Source: Triglochin maritima
Lineage: Eukaryota > Streptophyta > Magnoliopsida > Alismatales > Juncaginaceae
Direction of reading: 5' to 3'
Length of the DNA stretch: 64,000 nt
Assembly (NCBI GenBank): GCA_963682175.1
Contig: OY821772.1
Span: 14,252,743 to 14,316,742, forward strand
The notes below the pieces were generated by a model. That model saw nothing but the letters and a program-made list of their open reading frames with translations, did not search any database and was not told the DNA's origin. A program made the position numbers and the translations under genes. This document shows, in pieces, positions 20,918-31,744 of the stretch. Each line of letters starts with the position of its first letter. Position 1 is the stretch's first letter.

Positions 20918-21799
20918 GTTCAAGAATCAATTCACCGTATATCTAATACCATCCATAGCAAAGTTAAAGAACTTTCATAAAATATGAAATGACAAGAGGA
21001 TTGTGCTCGGTGGTACTGAGGAATAGAAAAAAATGATTTTAACATGATTTCGGGTAAGATTTCCTTGAAGTAGCAAAACAATTGGATATAGATGGACAAG
21101 ATATTGGATCCCATGCAACAAATATTTGTCCAAGACCTTTTACGTTCGCTATAGATGTATTTTCTGCTTCCAATCGTGTACATGTCATCTCAAAAGGTAG
21201 TTAGGATTAAAAAAAGTTCAGCCACGCCATTGTCACACCCAAAACATTCATAAGAAAAATTCCCACTTTTCAGTGATTTTAGAAAATCAGATGGGACTCA
21301 GAACACAAGAAAACGAGAAACATCAAGTAAATACTAATACTAAAAAAAGTTATAAGTTGAGAATCTTATACCTACAGGTGGGTCTATTTGGGAGCCGTGT
21401 AGGTATAGTTTCTAGCTGCTCTACCACAGTGGAAGAAGCCCAAAATAGAGAATAAAATTGCAACAGCAAGCACAGGAGAGATGAAAGTTTCTGCTCTCAT
21501 CCTTCTGAAGAATTTTGCTTCTTAAGAATAGCAAAATGTGCCAGAATTTAAAGAAGGAAGATAAATTAAGATACTCTTCAATAGTTGGTCAACGATAGCA
21601 ATCAATACTGAAATTGGATTTTACTAAAATACCTCATTCTTTCCCTCAATATTTACAAGGGTAAACAACTGATTATCACATATAAAGGTCACGATGGTCA
21701 ACTCAAGTGAATTAAAGCAGTGTAATTTATAATTCACCATTTTGGTAAAGTATCTTATTTTACGTCATATAATAGTTGTGCCACTTAAACTACAACAAC
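20918..21799. other. no gene recognised
   Basis: AT-rich sequence with scattered small frames, none protein-like. Nothing repeated elsewhere in the window was noticed. Confidence 0.5.
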
Positions 21800-22404
21800 G
21801 GGTGCGTTTGGATGTTCAGAAACGACCATAGTTTTTGAAAAAAACATGACTAGTCACAACATGGTTTTTATTGGGTTTTTGACAGTTCGCATTCCGCTGT
21901 TTGAGTGTCAAAACTGGATTTTAGTTTTTGGATGTCCAATCTTGACGAAAAGACGCATTAGTCATTCTATTCATGTTATAAATTTTAGTTTTCAATTGAG
22001 AAGAATAAGCTAATAGTGGATTTAATCATGCATATTTTTGAGAAAAGGATGGATTTCGAGTTGGTGTTAATTTTGGGAAGTTTAATTTTGGGTGGGTGGA
22101 TTAGTTTTTTGTAATGACATTTAATGAAATAATCTAATAAAATCAATGGTATAACAATAAAAAATATAGTGACAAAAGATGTAATTGTACAACAAACGAT
22201 GTCCAAACAACAAACATTTTACGTGGATCCCACATAAAAACTGAAAAAATTCACTTTCTCCGTTTTTGAAATCTAGTGTTAAATGTCGAAAACTAGACAC
22301 AATCACAAATTCGATGTCTAACAGATTTTGTTTGAATGCCACAAACTGAAAAATCAAGATTTTATCAAAAACTACATTAGTTTTTAAGGCATCCAAACAT
22401 ACCC
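21800..22404. mobile_element. MITE with GGGTGCGTTTGGATG termini
   Basis: The left end GGGTGCGTTTGGATG and the inverted right end GGGTATGTTTGGATG match at 13 of 15 positions, and similarity continues inward (AGTTTTTGA). The 605-bp element is AT-rich and non-coding. Outside the ends the sequences TACAACAAC and AAAGTTGTT do not form a direct duplication, so the superfamily is left open. Confidence 0.6.
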
Positions 22405-22928
22405 AAAGTTGTTCATATTTAACTAAATAAACATTGATAGATAAAAAGGAAATAAAAGAGTAACGCTTTTAATAAAATTTTGTTACTTGCGTACATCACC
22501 AAATTACGTAACTAGATTTTGCCAATAGTTAAAGATTGCGATGCAAAAGCGCCAATAAATCAAAATTTATAACACAAACAAGAATTTGAAATGATAAATG
22601 TTTACGATTCCTAAATTGATTAGAATAGTAGATTTATAAGTTTTTTGAAAAATATGTACTTTGTGATGATGTGAGGGACAAGTAGAGATTTGTTCAAATA
22701 ATTCAAGTACATAAGTTCAGTACGAAAATTTGCAATCACGACAGATTTTACAATACAATAAAGAAAGTTCACTTTCCATTCTCTGAGTTCTTGTTATATA
22801 AGAGGTTCTCTTCTACGGGTGACGGTTTTCCAAAGGTTAGGTGGGTGGCAGAGTTGAACTACTCTTATTCTTAGGCTTTTCGCAGACATCATGTTTCGCT
22901 CTTAAAAGGATCTTTTTATCTTATATTT
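22405..22928. other. no gene recognised
   Basis: AT-rich spacer between two small transposon derivatives. A short stretch at 22760-22930 resembles a transcribed leader but has no supporting frame. Confidence 0.4.
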
Positions 22929-23530
22929 TCCGTGACCAGGGCCGTAAACGAGTCGAGTTGGGACAAGTTTTGAACCCACCGCTACCCGACCCGTCTAAGA
23001 TAGGTGGGTTGGCGGGTCGGGTCAGGTGAATTTTTTTTAACTGCTACCCGACCCACCTAAGATCGTGTAAACGTGTTACGCGAGCGGGGTGGATAAACGG
23101 GTTACGCGGGGCTGGTAGATAGATAAATTGATTTTTTATATATATTTTTCTTCTTCTACTAACACCATAAATTAAAAAATGACATATTAGCACCTTAAAA
23201 GCATGACCCATGTGATGAACACCATAAAATTATAAATAACTTCAACTTTATAACACTATTAGTAAATTAGGGATTAGAGAATAAAAAATATGTATATGGT
23301 ATATAAGTGTATATATATGATATTTATTATTTAATTTATTAAATTCTTATGCGAGTAAACGGGTAAACGGGACGGGTGGAAAATACAACCGCTACCCACC
23401 CCTTTTATTAGTCGGGTAGGCGGGTATTAAGGTAGGCTGGTGGCGGGTTGAATTTTTTACACCGCTACCTGAGTTTGACGGGTCAAGTTGATATGTCGGA
23501 TTTACAGCTATTTACAGCCCTATCCATGAC
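22929..23530. mobile_element. hAT-like MITE with 8-bp target duplication
   Basis: Termini are CAGGGCCGTAAACGAG and, inverted, TAGGGCTGTAAATAG. The element (22937-23522) lies between TCCGTGAC (22929-22936) and TCCATGAC (23523-23530), a target duplication with one mismatch. The body reiterates ACCCG/CGGGT motifs. The 8-bp duplication and TAGGG ends support hAT. There is no transposase. Confidence 0.75.
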
Positions 23531-24023
23531 ACTTGTACAACTAACTTGTTCATCTTTTCGTGAAAGATTTTTTTATTCCAATTATATCACAGTACTCTAC
23601 TCGTCCTGTTCGGATTTGACTTTTTTATCTTAATTATTCTAAGAGTGTGATTCATTCCTTCAGAACTTGGGTTCCAGAACTCTACTTCCGAGAATTTTAC
23701 TTTTTCGTGATTGATACTAGATTTTAAAGCTGAACTAAACTTTGGTTGATTGGTTAACAATAATTGAGAACTTCAAAAATCAAACTTTCAATTTTCTAGG
23801 GTTTGTATCAAATTTTATTAATAATTCATACATAGAAGAGATAAAGATGATATATATCTATATGTAAAATGTAAGAAATGAGTTGGATGAAAAAAACAAT
23901 CGATTTGACATCAAGATCATTTTACGAGGAGTTGTGGTTGAGAATATAAAATAGAAAAGGAAAATGATTTATGAACTCATTTTAACACGTCATTTATGAT
24001 GCTCCTGATATGGAGGGACATGA
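23531..24023. other. no gene recognised
   Basis: AT-rich unique-looking sequence without repeats or frames of note. Confidence 0.45.
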
Positions 24024-24385
24024 TTGTTAGGATCGATGACCCTCTAATCACTAACTAAATGTGGAATTAGACGTTAAGTAAAATGTATTAATAAATAAGA
24101 CAATCAAACAATAAAATTCGTTAAGGCTCAAATAGTCGTTGAGTACAACGGACAAGTGCCACGTGGAAATAGTCACTGGTCGCCTAAAGCCAAGAAGGAA
24201 TCAGTAGACTGACAGGAATTCGATGGTCCGAAAATGGACAAGTCAATTAGGCTCTAAGATTTAATTCAAATGCGACCGTTGGAGCAAAGTCCAAAACCGG
24301 TCTGAGGCAATTCGGTCGTCCGACTGAACAATTTCATTGAGCAACCTAAGTTCTACTGTTGGGAAATTTCGGTTGACTGAGTGTT
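24024..24385. repeat. fragment of a TGTTGG-type LTR
   Basis: It begins TGTTAGGATCGATGACCC, very like the LTR start at 24587 (TGTAGGGATCGATGACCC). It then shares AATCAC and a run of AAT/AAG-rich sequence before diverging. Variants of the palindrome half-site (CGGTCGTCCG, CGGTTGACTG) lie near 24314 and 24370. It ends where integrase coding sequence begins, so it is truncated. Confidence 0.55.
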
Positions 24386-24586
24386 TGGTCTGTCAGCATG
24401 TGAACATCGAGCACTAGAGGCCTGCAAGCTTGTTGTAGAGGTTTGAGTTTCCAGAGTGGAAGTGGGAGCTCGTGACCATGAATTTCGTTATAGGGCTACC
24501 CAAGATGAGATGGTTCCACGATGCGATGTGGGTGATTGTGAACCGACCAACCAAGTTGGTGCACTTTCGAGTGATACGGATGACAA

Positions 24587-26107
24587 TGTAGGGATCGATG
24601 ACCCCTAATTCTAATCACTTTTTAAGTTAATCAATCTCTACTTGTTTAAGCAACAAACATACGCAACGGAATAAACAAACAAGTAAAGAAAGAAAAACAA
24701 TGCAAACCGCACAAAGATGACCCGGGAGATTTTTATAGAGGTTCAATCTCCCGCCTACTTCCTCTCTTGCAAACTCCGCTCGACTCCGCGAGCTCCGCCT
24801 ACGTCTTCACTATCAATCTCGTTCCGCACTGAGATTAAACCTTTACACCACAAATTCGCGAACAATCGTCGTCGAGCTTGATTTCTTCCTCTCACAACCA
24901 GAGCGGGAACACTTCAGGCTTACATCGAAGTCCTTGTTTCTTGACAAAAAAATGTTGAGTGGAAGATACTCTCTAAACTTGAGTACACTTTCAGTGAATA
25001 AGAATTGATGACTAAAGTGTGGAAAGTATGGCTTGTAGAGTATAGGTTTGGGGAATTAAAGCTTGGGAGTTTCTCTTGGACGTATATGACAATATAGAGT
25101 GGAAGATTTCTTAAATTGTGTCTTGGTAACACCTATTTATAAGCTCTAAGAGAGTTATAGCCGTTGTGATATAATTAGATGATATTTGTGTAAGATACAC
25201 AAAAACAGAAAGGCTGAGGGTAGTGTTCGGGTTAAGTTCGGTCGACCGAAACGAGTCTAACAGTCGACCGGAGGCTGTTCGGAAATGCAGTCCAACAAAG
25301 TCCAGGAATGAAACGGTCGTCAACCAAAAGAGACGGTCGAACGAAATACGGCTACAACTTAAGTTCACTTAAGTGAACAGTCGAACTAAATGTGGGACGG
25401 TCGAGCGTTTAAAGAGTTTTGGCAGGAGTAAAAGATATATCGGTTGACCACAGAGGAAAGTCTGGTCGACCGAAAAACGACAGACACTTTGGGTGTGTCA
25501 AAATGTTTATGTTTGGTCGACCGAAACTAGGTCGACCGGAACCGGTGGTCACTTGTATTTTTAGGGTATGGATAATAATTTGAATACAACCGTTAGTATA
25601 ATACGACAAGTCCAACGACCAAATGACAGGTGTAGACGGTCGACCGAAAAGGTCACGGTCGACTGGTCGAGCTGTTTAAATCACTATAGGATAATAGATC
25701 ATTCCGTCGAACGAAGGTGGTTCGGTCGACCAAGTTTGCACAGTCAATTCAGGTTTGGGTTTAGTGATTTTCGGTCTAAATTTAGGTGACCTATTGAAGT
25801 CCAATTGATCTGAGATTTTATGTGTGACTTCTATAAGGAACCTAGTGTGTGTGAGTAGTTATTTACTTTAGTATGCTCAAGTACACATAGTTCCTAATAC
25901 TCAAAAGAATTATAAAATTACATGTCTTCAATAGCTTGATTACATGTCTTCACTTGAATTCCTTTCTTCCTTGAGTCTTGATCACCTGTAGATGTTAGCA
26001 CAAAGCAATATATATGCTATGCAATATGTGTGTTACACTACATTTGATTGTGATTAAGATTAAGTTAATTAAATTATCAAAACATAGATTAAGGCCAAGA
26101 AGCCAAC
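24587..26107 (-). repeat. solo LTR of TGTTGG/CCAACA type
   Basis: The plus strand begins TGTAGGGATCG and ends GGCCAAGAAGCCAAC. The same family at 37926-39435 has TGTTGGATCG and GGCCAAAAAGCCAACA. The insertion is proved by the integrase frame resuming on both sides (ACGGATGACA before, ACATTACCACTG after). The target duplication has decayed (TGACA against GTACA). A TATA motif on the minus strand (CTTATAAATAGG near 25133) suggests minus orientation. A shared block GCTCCGCTCGACTCCGCGAG lies at about 24774-24793. It holds a palindrome array at 25239-25731. Confidence 0.82.
25239..25731. promoter_or_regulatory. array of paired CGGTCGACCG palindromes, about 7 pairs
   Basis: Pairs include 25239/25261, 25314/25334, 25378/25398, 25441/25463, 25513/25529, 25637/25656 and 25705/25722. 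Spacing is mostly 19-22 bp. Many units carry one or two substitutions, in keeping with an older insertion. Function is unknown. Confidence 0.55.
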
Positions 26108-27109
26108 GTACATTACCACTGAGCAGCTTGACGCAGTTGCACGTGGACGAGATCGTCATATTGCATGGAGTGCCCGTATCCATCATCTCAGACCGAGACA
26201 TATGGTCCACGTTCGGATTCTGGGGTCACTACAGAGAGCGTTGAGGATGAAGCTGAAGTTCAGTACAATTGTCCACCCTCTGACAAATGGTCAGTCAGAG
26301 AGGACCATACAGACACTCGAGGACATGTTGAGAGAGAGTGCCTTGGACTGGGCAGTCAGTTGAGACAAGCACCTACCACTGATTGAGTTCGCGTACAACA
26401 ACTTTCATGCCAGTATCAGGATGGCACCCATTGAGGCATTTACGGACGACCGTGTAGGTCGTCATCATGTTGGGGCAAGGTGAGCGAGAGATAGCTAGTC
26501 GGACCAAAGATCATCCAGCAATGCGCAGAGAAGGTGGATGTTATCAGGCAGAGATTGGCCACAACACAGAGTAGATAGAAGAGTTATGCAGATTAGCACC
26601 GACGAGAGTTGACTTTTGTAGTGGGAGATCATGTGTTCTTGAGGATCTCTCCCGCTAAGGGAGTTATGAGGTTTAGGCACAGAACGAAGCTGAGTCCGAG
26701 ATACATATGACCGTTTGAGATTCTGGACCGAGTTGGTGTCGTTGTTTATTGGATTGCCTTGCTACCACAGTTCTCGGGATTACACAACGTCTTCCATGTC
26801 TCGATGTTGAGGAAGTACGTTGCCGACCCTTCGCACGTGTTGGAGACGGATATGCCTGGGATGCAACATGATTTGTCGTTAGAGGAGCGACCAGTGGAGA
26901 TAGTCGATCGGATGGAGACCAATAATGTAAGATAGTTAAGGTTCAATGGCAGCACCACACCCCATGAGAGGCTACATGGGAGATCGAGGTGGATGTGCGG
27001 GAGAAGTACCCAGAGATTTTTGGTGCGTAGCTCACTTTTATTTCGTGAACAAAATTCCTTTTTGGTGGGGTGATTGTTAACCCTATCACCACAAATCCCT
27101 AACCTCCCC

Positions 27110-28474
27110 TGATTGACATCATTTCATGCTTACATTTGTATCTTATATCCATTATTTTTCACCTAAACAATGCTACGTAATGAGTTTTATGTTTGAATTT
27201 CAGAAATAAATAGGCTTGAAGAGAAGAGGCATAAAAGGACCTAAAAGCAGGAAAAAATGACTGAGTTTAGAGACTCGATGACTAAGATGCAAGATCGAAG
27301 GACCTGAATGTAAGATCGAAGGACCAATGAGAAAACAAGAATACTCCACACCATCATGGGGAGTATTGTGGCAATTCTATTCGGGTCGGAGCTCCAGCAA
27401 GCGAAGTAGATGCATCAAAGACAAACAAAGACATCTAGAAAAGCCCAGCGCGATCCAAACCCTGTAAACCGCTAATTAGCGGTCCGGGTTGCTCCGGATC
27501 CGCTAAGATTTCTGTGGGGGCGTGTATTAGAGTGTATTTAGTCTATTTATGATATATGTTTAGTTCCATACCGGGGGATTGTCCCAGATTACCGTTTTCT
27601 ATGGCTATAAATAGAACTCTTCACCTTCTATTGTAATGACTCCATGCTTAGTGGCCATTCTCTCTACTTGAAGTGAAAGCCTTGAAGCAAGAAACTCAAG
27701 TGGGGAGATGCTACTGATATTGTGAGTCTGAAATCAATAAAGTTTTCCTTGTTTGTTGATTCTTTTATAAGTTCTTGCATGTTTAGCTTAATTTTCTTTT
27801 ATTAAATCTAGCTTAGTTAATATGTTTTCCTATCTTATTGTAATAGTTAGTTTAGTGTTTAGTGAGTAAAACCACTCCCCTTTGGCGGGTGGAGATGATA
27901 CTTATATATGCAATTAAGAATGGAAGAATGCTTTATTTTGAAATGTGTTGATTAATATGAATGTATGCTTGCTTGTTAGAATAGAATACTTCACTTGATG
28001 AGTTTTGCCACAAATCTTAAGACACCTCCCATGCTTGTTTAGTTTCTAAAATGACCAGCTTATGTTTATGAATGTTAATCAAATAGGTTAGTGATTGAAT
28101 TGATGAGTTTTGCCATGATAAGTAGACACCTCCTATACATGAAAACAATACCTCCACTTGTGCCCATTGGAATGCATTCTTACCTTCTTATCGTATATGT
28201 GTAATCACTCCACCTCCTAAGGGTTTTTCTCTCCCTGATTCCAGCTTAGTATTAAGTTCTTTTGGTTTTGTCAAAGTAATCATTAGTCTCTTTCCTTTAC
28301 ATTTTCTTCTTAGTAGTTTAGTGTAGCGTAGATTAGCATAAACAAAACTCTTTCCCCTTTTTGTTGCACTTGATTTCTGAAAAACCAGAGATTGCTCTTC
28401 TCCCCATGGATCAACCCGTATTTGCCACGTCTTCACCGACGTGGTGCACTTGTGGTAGTTTAAACGATTAAACA
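27110..28474 (+). repeat. solo LTR of the Athila/Tat-like family
   Basis: This 1365-bp LTR starts TGATTGACATCATTTCATGC and ends GATTAAACA, between perfect TCCCC duplications (27105-27109 and 28475-28479). It matches the plus-strand LTR at 60211-61796 and, inverted, those at 49475-50825 and 54106-55450. A TATA box CTATAAATAG sits at 27604-27613. It interrupts the 3' LTR of the gypsy relic. Confidence 0.9.
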
Positions 28475-30337
28475 TCCCCCAAAACAATCTCTCTCCCCAA
28501 ATCCCTAACCCCTCTTCCTCCCCTCGTAGCAGCTCCGGTGGCGGCTAACTCCTGGTGGTGCGTCCGCGCGTAAGGGCGGAGGGGAAGCATTCCCTTGTAC
28601 GGTCTTCTGCCTCTCGACGATTCGGGTTCAAGGTACGCCATCCACCCTTTGGTTTGGGTTCCAGTTTCGGAAGGGAGTTGGGGCATCGAAGAGTGCCGGA
28701 GGCCACGGTTTCAACCGAATTGAGGCCACGAGATTGGCCGGAGTTGAGACTGTGGATGCAACCTGAGTGGAGGCCGCGTGCTACGGCCGAGGAGGACGTC
28801 GCTGCAGAGGCAGGTGGCCGGCCGACCGTGGTGTAGGGCATGCGGTAGCTAGGGTTGGAGTTTTGTTGGTGTTGTGTGTTTTGCATTGAGACCCCTAGAT
28901 TTGTTTAGCATTTGATTTAGAATAAGTGTCTAGAATAATTGCTAGCAAAATCTTGGATTTTATGAGTATTTGGTTGAATAAATTAATCTGGGTTAATTGT
29001 AGAATAAATCTTGTGATTTAATTGTATTTGATTAAACTATGAATAACTAGAGTAATTGCCTTGAAAACCCTGGAATTAGTTGTAATTGTTTAATTAACTA
29101 ATAATTGGAATATTTGCTGGAAAAACCCTGGACTTTGCTGAATTGTATGAAATAATTTAATTTAGGTAAAACTGCTCTTTTGCCTTGGACTTTTTAGATA
29201 TTTGTAGTAAATTATATTTGTTGGGTAATTTAATATTTCCCCCAGTAATTTTTATGTTTCTATAGTTTTGTCTACGCTTTGTACCTTATGTTTATGTTGG
29301 GGTTGGGCCGTGCTTTTGGGGTAAATTGCATTTACCCTTGCATGGTGTGATTTGTGAGAGGTTCGTGGGTTCGGTAGCCACCCACGTTGTGACAAGTAGC
29401 CGTTGGGAAGCCTTGCTCACGGACTTGGGCGTAGGGTGGTAGCAAGATGGTGTGTGAGGCATGTATGACTAGATGTTAGGACGTTTCCCTTGATGGGGTG
29501 GTCCAAGATGGTTTACCAGCGTTGTGACGAGTGATCGCTGGAGCTGGGCGCGTGGTTGGATTCCAGGATCCGTGTTTCCCCTGTGTTGCGGCGGTTCGGG
29601 AGGGGTCCACCCACATAGTGACGAGTGACCATAAGGGAGTGTTGCTCACAGGCTCGGGCGTGTGGTCGGCTTCCGAAGACAGATGCGGAACTGGTCAACT
29701 CACTCATTTTGTGATGAGTGACCATTAGGGAGCGTTGCTCACGGGCTCGGGCACGTGGTTGGAGTAGGGTGTTACCTTGTGGGATGGATGTGTGGTCTTG
29801 TCGAGGGTGTACACTCGGCCTGACTGGGCTCGTGGTCACCTTGAGACGTGTGACAGTTCTGCTGTGAGAGCGGGTTGAGTGTTGCCTCTTGTGGATTGGA
29901 TGCGCGGTGGGATCGAGGGCACACTTGGATTCACTGGGTGCGTGATCGTCTTGGGACACGAGACCAATGTGAGCCGTTGGGACAACATGGCCTAGTTTTA
30001 GCGTTGGGTTGGGGGTGACGTATGGAGTCTTGTTTTGAGACTCAAGCGTGGCTTGTGCGTGTGCAGGTAGGACGCAGTAAATGACAGGAAATGGCTTGGG
30101 CTTGGGACGTGAGGATTGGATCTTGAGCGCAACTGATGTAATTTCCTTCTATCTCGTTGTTTTGATGTAGTAGGTTTGTAGCTTCCTGTATTTCCTTCCG
30201 CATTGTACTCTGACTTTGAGCTTATGCCTGTTTTTAATTGAGGCCTCTACTTGATCATATTTTGTTAATGTTTCTTTTTCTCTTGTTTATAGGCGTGATT
30301 GATTGCTGTGTCCCGAGTGCGTATTAGGGGCGTTACA
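28475..30337 (+). repeat. distal part of the gypsy relic 3' LTR
   Basis: Continues the LTR begun at 27075. It contains a GC-rich stretch (28520-28840) that gives long but unconvincing frames on both strands, then AT-rich sequence with a repeated GAATAATTG/AACCCTGGA theme (28920-29160). A tandem-repeat block follows at 29370-29770, and the sequence ends GCGTTACA. It has no clear CGGTCGACCG array, unlike the other gypsy LTRs. Confidence 0.7.
29370..29770 (+). repeat. degenerate tandem repeats in the relic LTR
   Basis: At least four units share GTGA(C/T)(G/A)AGT(A/G)(A/G)CC, then GTTGCTCAC(G/A)G(G/A)CT(C/T)GGGC(G/A). They start near 29385, 29520, 29618 and 29710, so spacing is roughly 90-135 bp. 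The units are diverged. Confidence 0.65.
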
Positions 30338-30914
30338 TATCCATATCCTTATAAAACGTATGTGGATATTAAAAGCTTGTATCAATATCCTTAAAATTTC
30401 AATTCGGATACGGACCGGATAAACCATATCCATTTGCACCCCTAAGTATAACTGATCGTCTAATTAACCCTAATTGTTCCCCTTCTTAATATAGGTGAGG
30501 TTCTAACTTTTTAGGGCCAACCTCCATAATCTAGCCACAACCACTAAATTAACGTTTTGTACCATGCCCCTCCATATGCACTGAGACACTTGGATCGTGG
30601 ATTCACTCTCTTTCTCTTGGAGAGTCGGAGATCAATTGGTAGAAAAAGATAAAAGATCTTGTAAAGCGATTGGCTCAATCCTATTATGTTGTGTAAGGAT
30701 TGATCTACGTTAAGGTACGATCCTCGTGTAGGTATTTTCCTACAAAAAATAAATCTTCTCCTTCCTAATCGTGGTCAAGTAAAACTGGATTGAGCTCACA
30801 AGCCAAGAGAAATAGCTTCGAGTCTCGATTTAATAAGCTTGAGGTTTATGGAGAGACTAGTGATAGCCCATAGGTGTTCGTACATTCATAATCATGTTTG
30901 TTTCCCAAGTACTG
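30338..30914. other. intergenic, with the end of an hAT-like MITE
   Basis: 30338-30443 carries GGATACGGACCGGATA-type motifs and the terminus ATTTGCACCCCTA, like the ends of the hAT-like elements at 46604 and 22937. It is truncated by the relic LTR. The rest shows no gene. Confidence 0.45.
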
Positions 30915-31690
30915 CTAGATGTGCTCTCTTCTGGGTTCTTTTTCGAGCTTTCCTCTACAATCCTCCCTCCACTCATCACTCTCTCCATACATTCTCTCTC
31001 TTCCACCGCATGCAAACTCTGAGTAAACAATGATACATCTCCATATAGGATACATCCATAATAGGAGCAAAGATATCATCTGATATATCTCTACCCAAAT
31101 AGTGACACATCACGTCCAAATGTAATATATCTGACCTTATTTTTCGTTTCCTTCCAAGTGCGCATGTGAATCTTCACCCAAATAGTGATATATCACGTAC
31201 AATGTTATATATTTGACCCTTGGGATATATCATAATGGAGCATTGAGAAGAGGGAGCCCAATGAATCATTGATGTATCTGACCATATTTTTGGATTCCTC
31301 CTAAGAGATCGCGTGAATCTTCACCCAAACATTGATATATTATGTGGAACATATCAATGCTACCTTGGGATATATCACAAGGGTCAGATATATCACATTG
31401 GATTTTATATATCATTATTTGGATGGATAATCAAAAGGTCATAGCAGAGGAAACGAAAAATATTATAAGATATATTACACAGTTTGGGTGGAGATATATG
31501 TGATGATATTTTTGCTCCTATATAGAATTGAGAGAATTGAGTAGAGAGAGTTTATGTCAGAGTTTGACATGCGGTGGAGGAGAGAGAATGTGCTGAGAAA
31601 GTGATGCGCGAAGGAGAGGGAGTTAGTGGAGGAAATTTTTGGAGGAGAGCTAAAAAAGAAACCCGAAATGGAGCCAACAAAGGGATTCTG
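30915..31690. mobile_element. third foldback element (inverted-repeat arms)
   Basis: The left arm (about 30915-31240) and right arm (about 31350-31690) are inverted copies. Shared landmarks are CATTCTCTCTC(T/C)TCCACCGCATG, TATAGGAGCAAA(G/A)ATATCATC, TATATCTC(T/C)ACCCAAA and ATTTTTCGTTTCCT. TGATATATC-type motifs recur through the arms. Termini are blurred, so the ends are approximate and no target duplication is claimed. The gypsy element at 31745 inserted about 50 bp beyond it. Confidence 0.7.
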
Positions 31691-31739
31691 TTAATGCAAA
31701 TCTCTGTTTGGGGAAGTTGGTCAATGGTTACCATATTGA

Positions 31740-31744
31740 GTTGC
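31740..31744. other. left target duplication GTTGC of the complete gypsy element
   Basis: GTTGC directly precedes the left LTR and recurs at 41800-41804 directly after the right LTR. Confidence 0.92.

Larger units (their letters stand above)
24386..27030 (+). pseudogene. gypsy integrase relic split by a solo LTR
   Basis: Before the split the plus strand follows the integrase zinc-binding end (VCQHVNIEH) and core entry PEWKWE..TMNFVIGLPK. After it, the core continues ([20 protein letters not shown]) and the C-terminal domain is seen with [33 protein letters not shown] and [13 protein letters not shown]. It ends at TAG 27028-27030. Stops and frameshifts are frequent. The last 60 residues correspond to the chromodomain-like tail (compare [10 protein letters not shown] in the element at 31745-41799). 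It is non-functional. Confidence 0.88.
24386..30337 (+). mobile_element. plus-strand gypsy relic: integrase end plus 3' LTR, twice interrupted
   Basis: Only the last part of pol (24386-24586 and 26108-27030) and the 3' LTR (27075-27109 and 28475-30337) remain. One solo LTR (24587-26107) splits the integrase and another (27110-28474) splits the LTR. The purine tract GTGGGGTGAT at 27065-27074 precedes the LTR start TGTTAACCC, and the LTR ends GGGGCGTTACA at 30337, matching the terminal GTTACA of the other gypsy LTRs. Coding sequence is heavily mutated, so this is the oldest retroelement layer in the window. Confidence 0.82.

Noticed and set aside
24587..26107. Assignment of the TGTTGG-type solo LTRs to Ty1/copia
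   Set aside because: The ends and a minus-strand TATA motif are suggestive only. Without an internal region the superfamily cannot be decided.
28468..28886. Frames of 93-113 codons on both strands
   Set aside because: They sit in the GC-rich part of the gypsy relic LTR, overlap each other and have biased composition.
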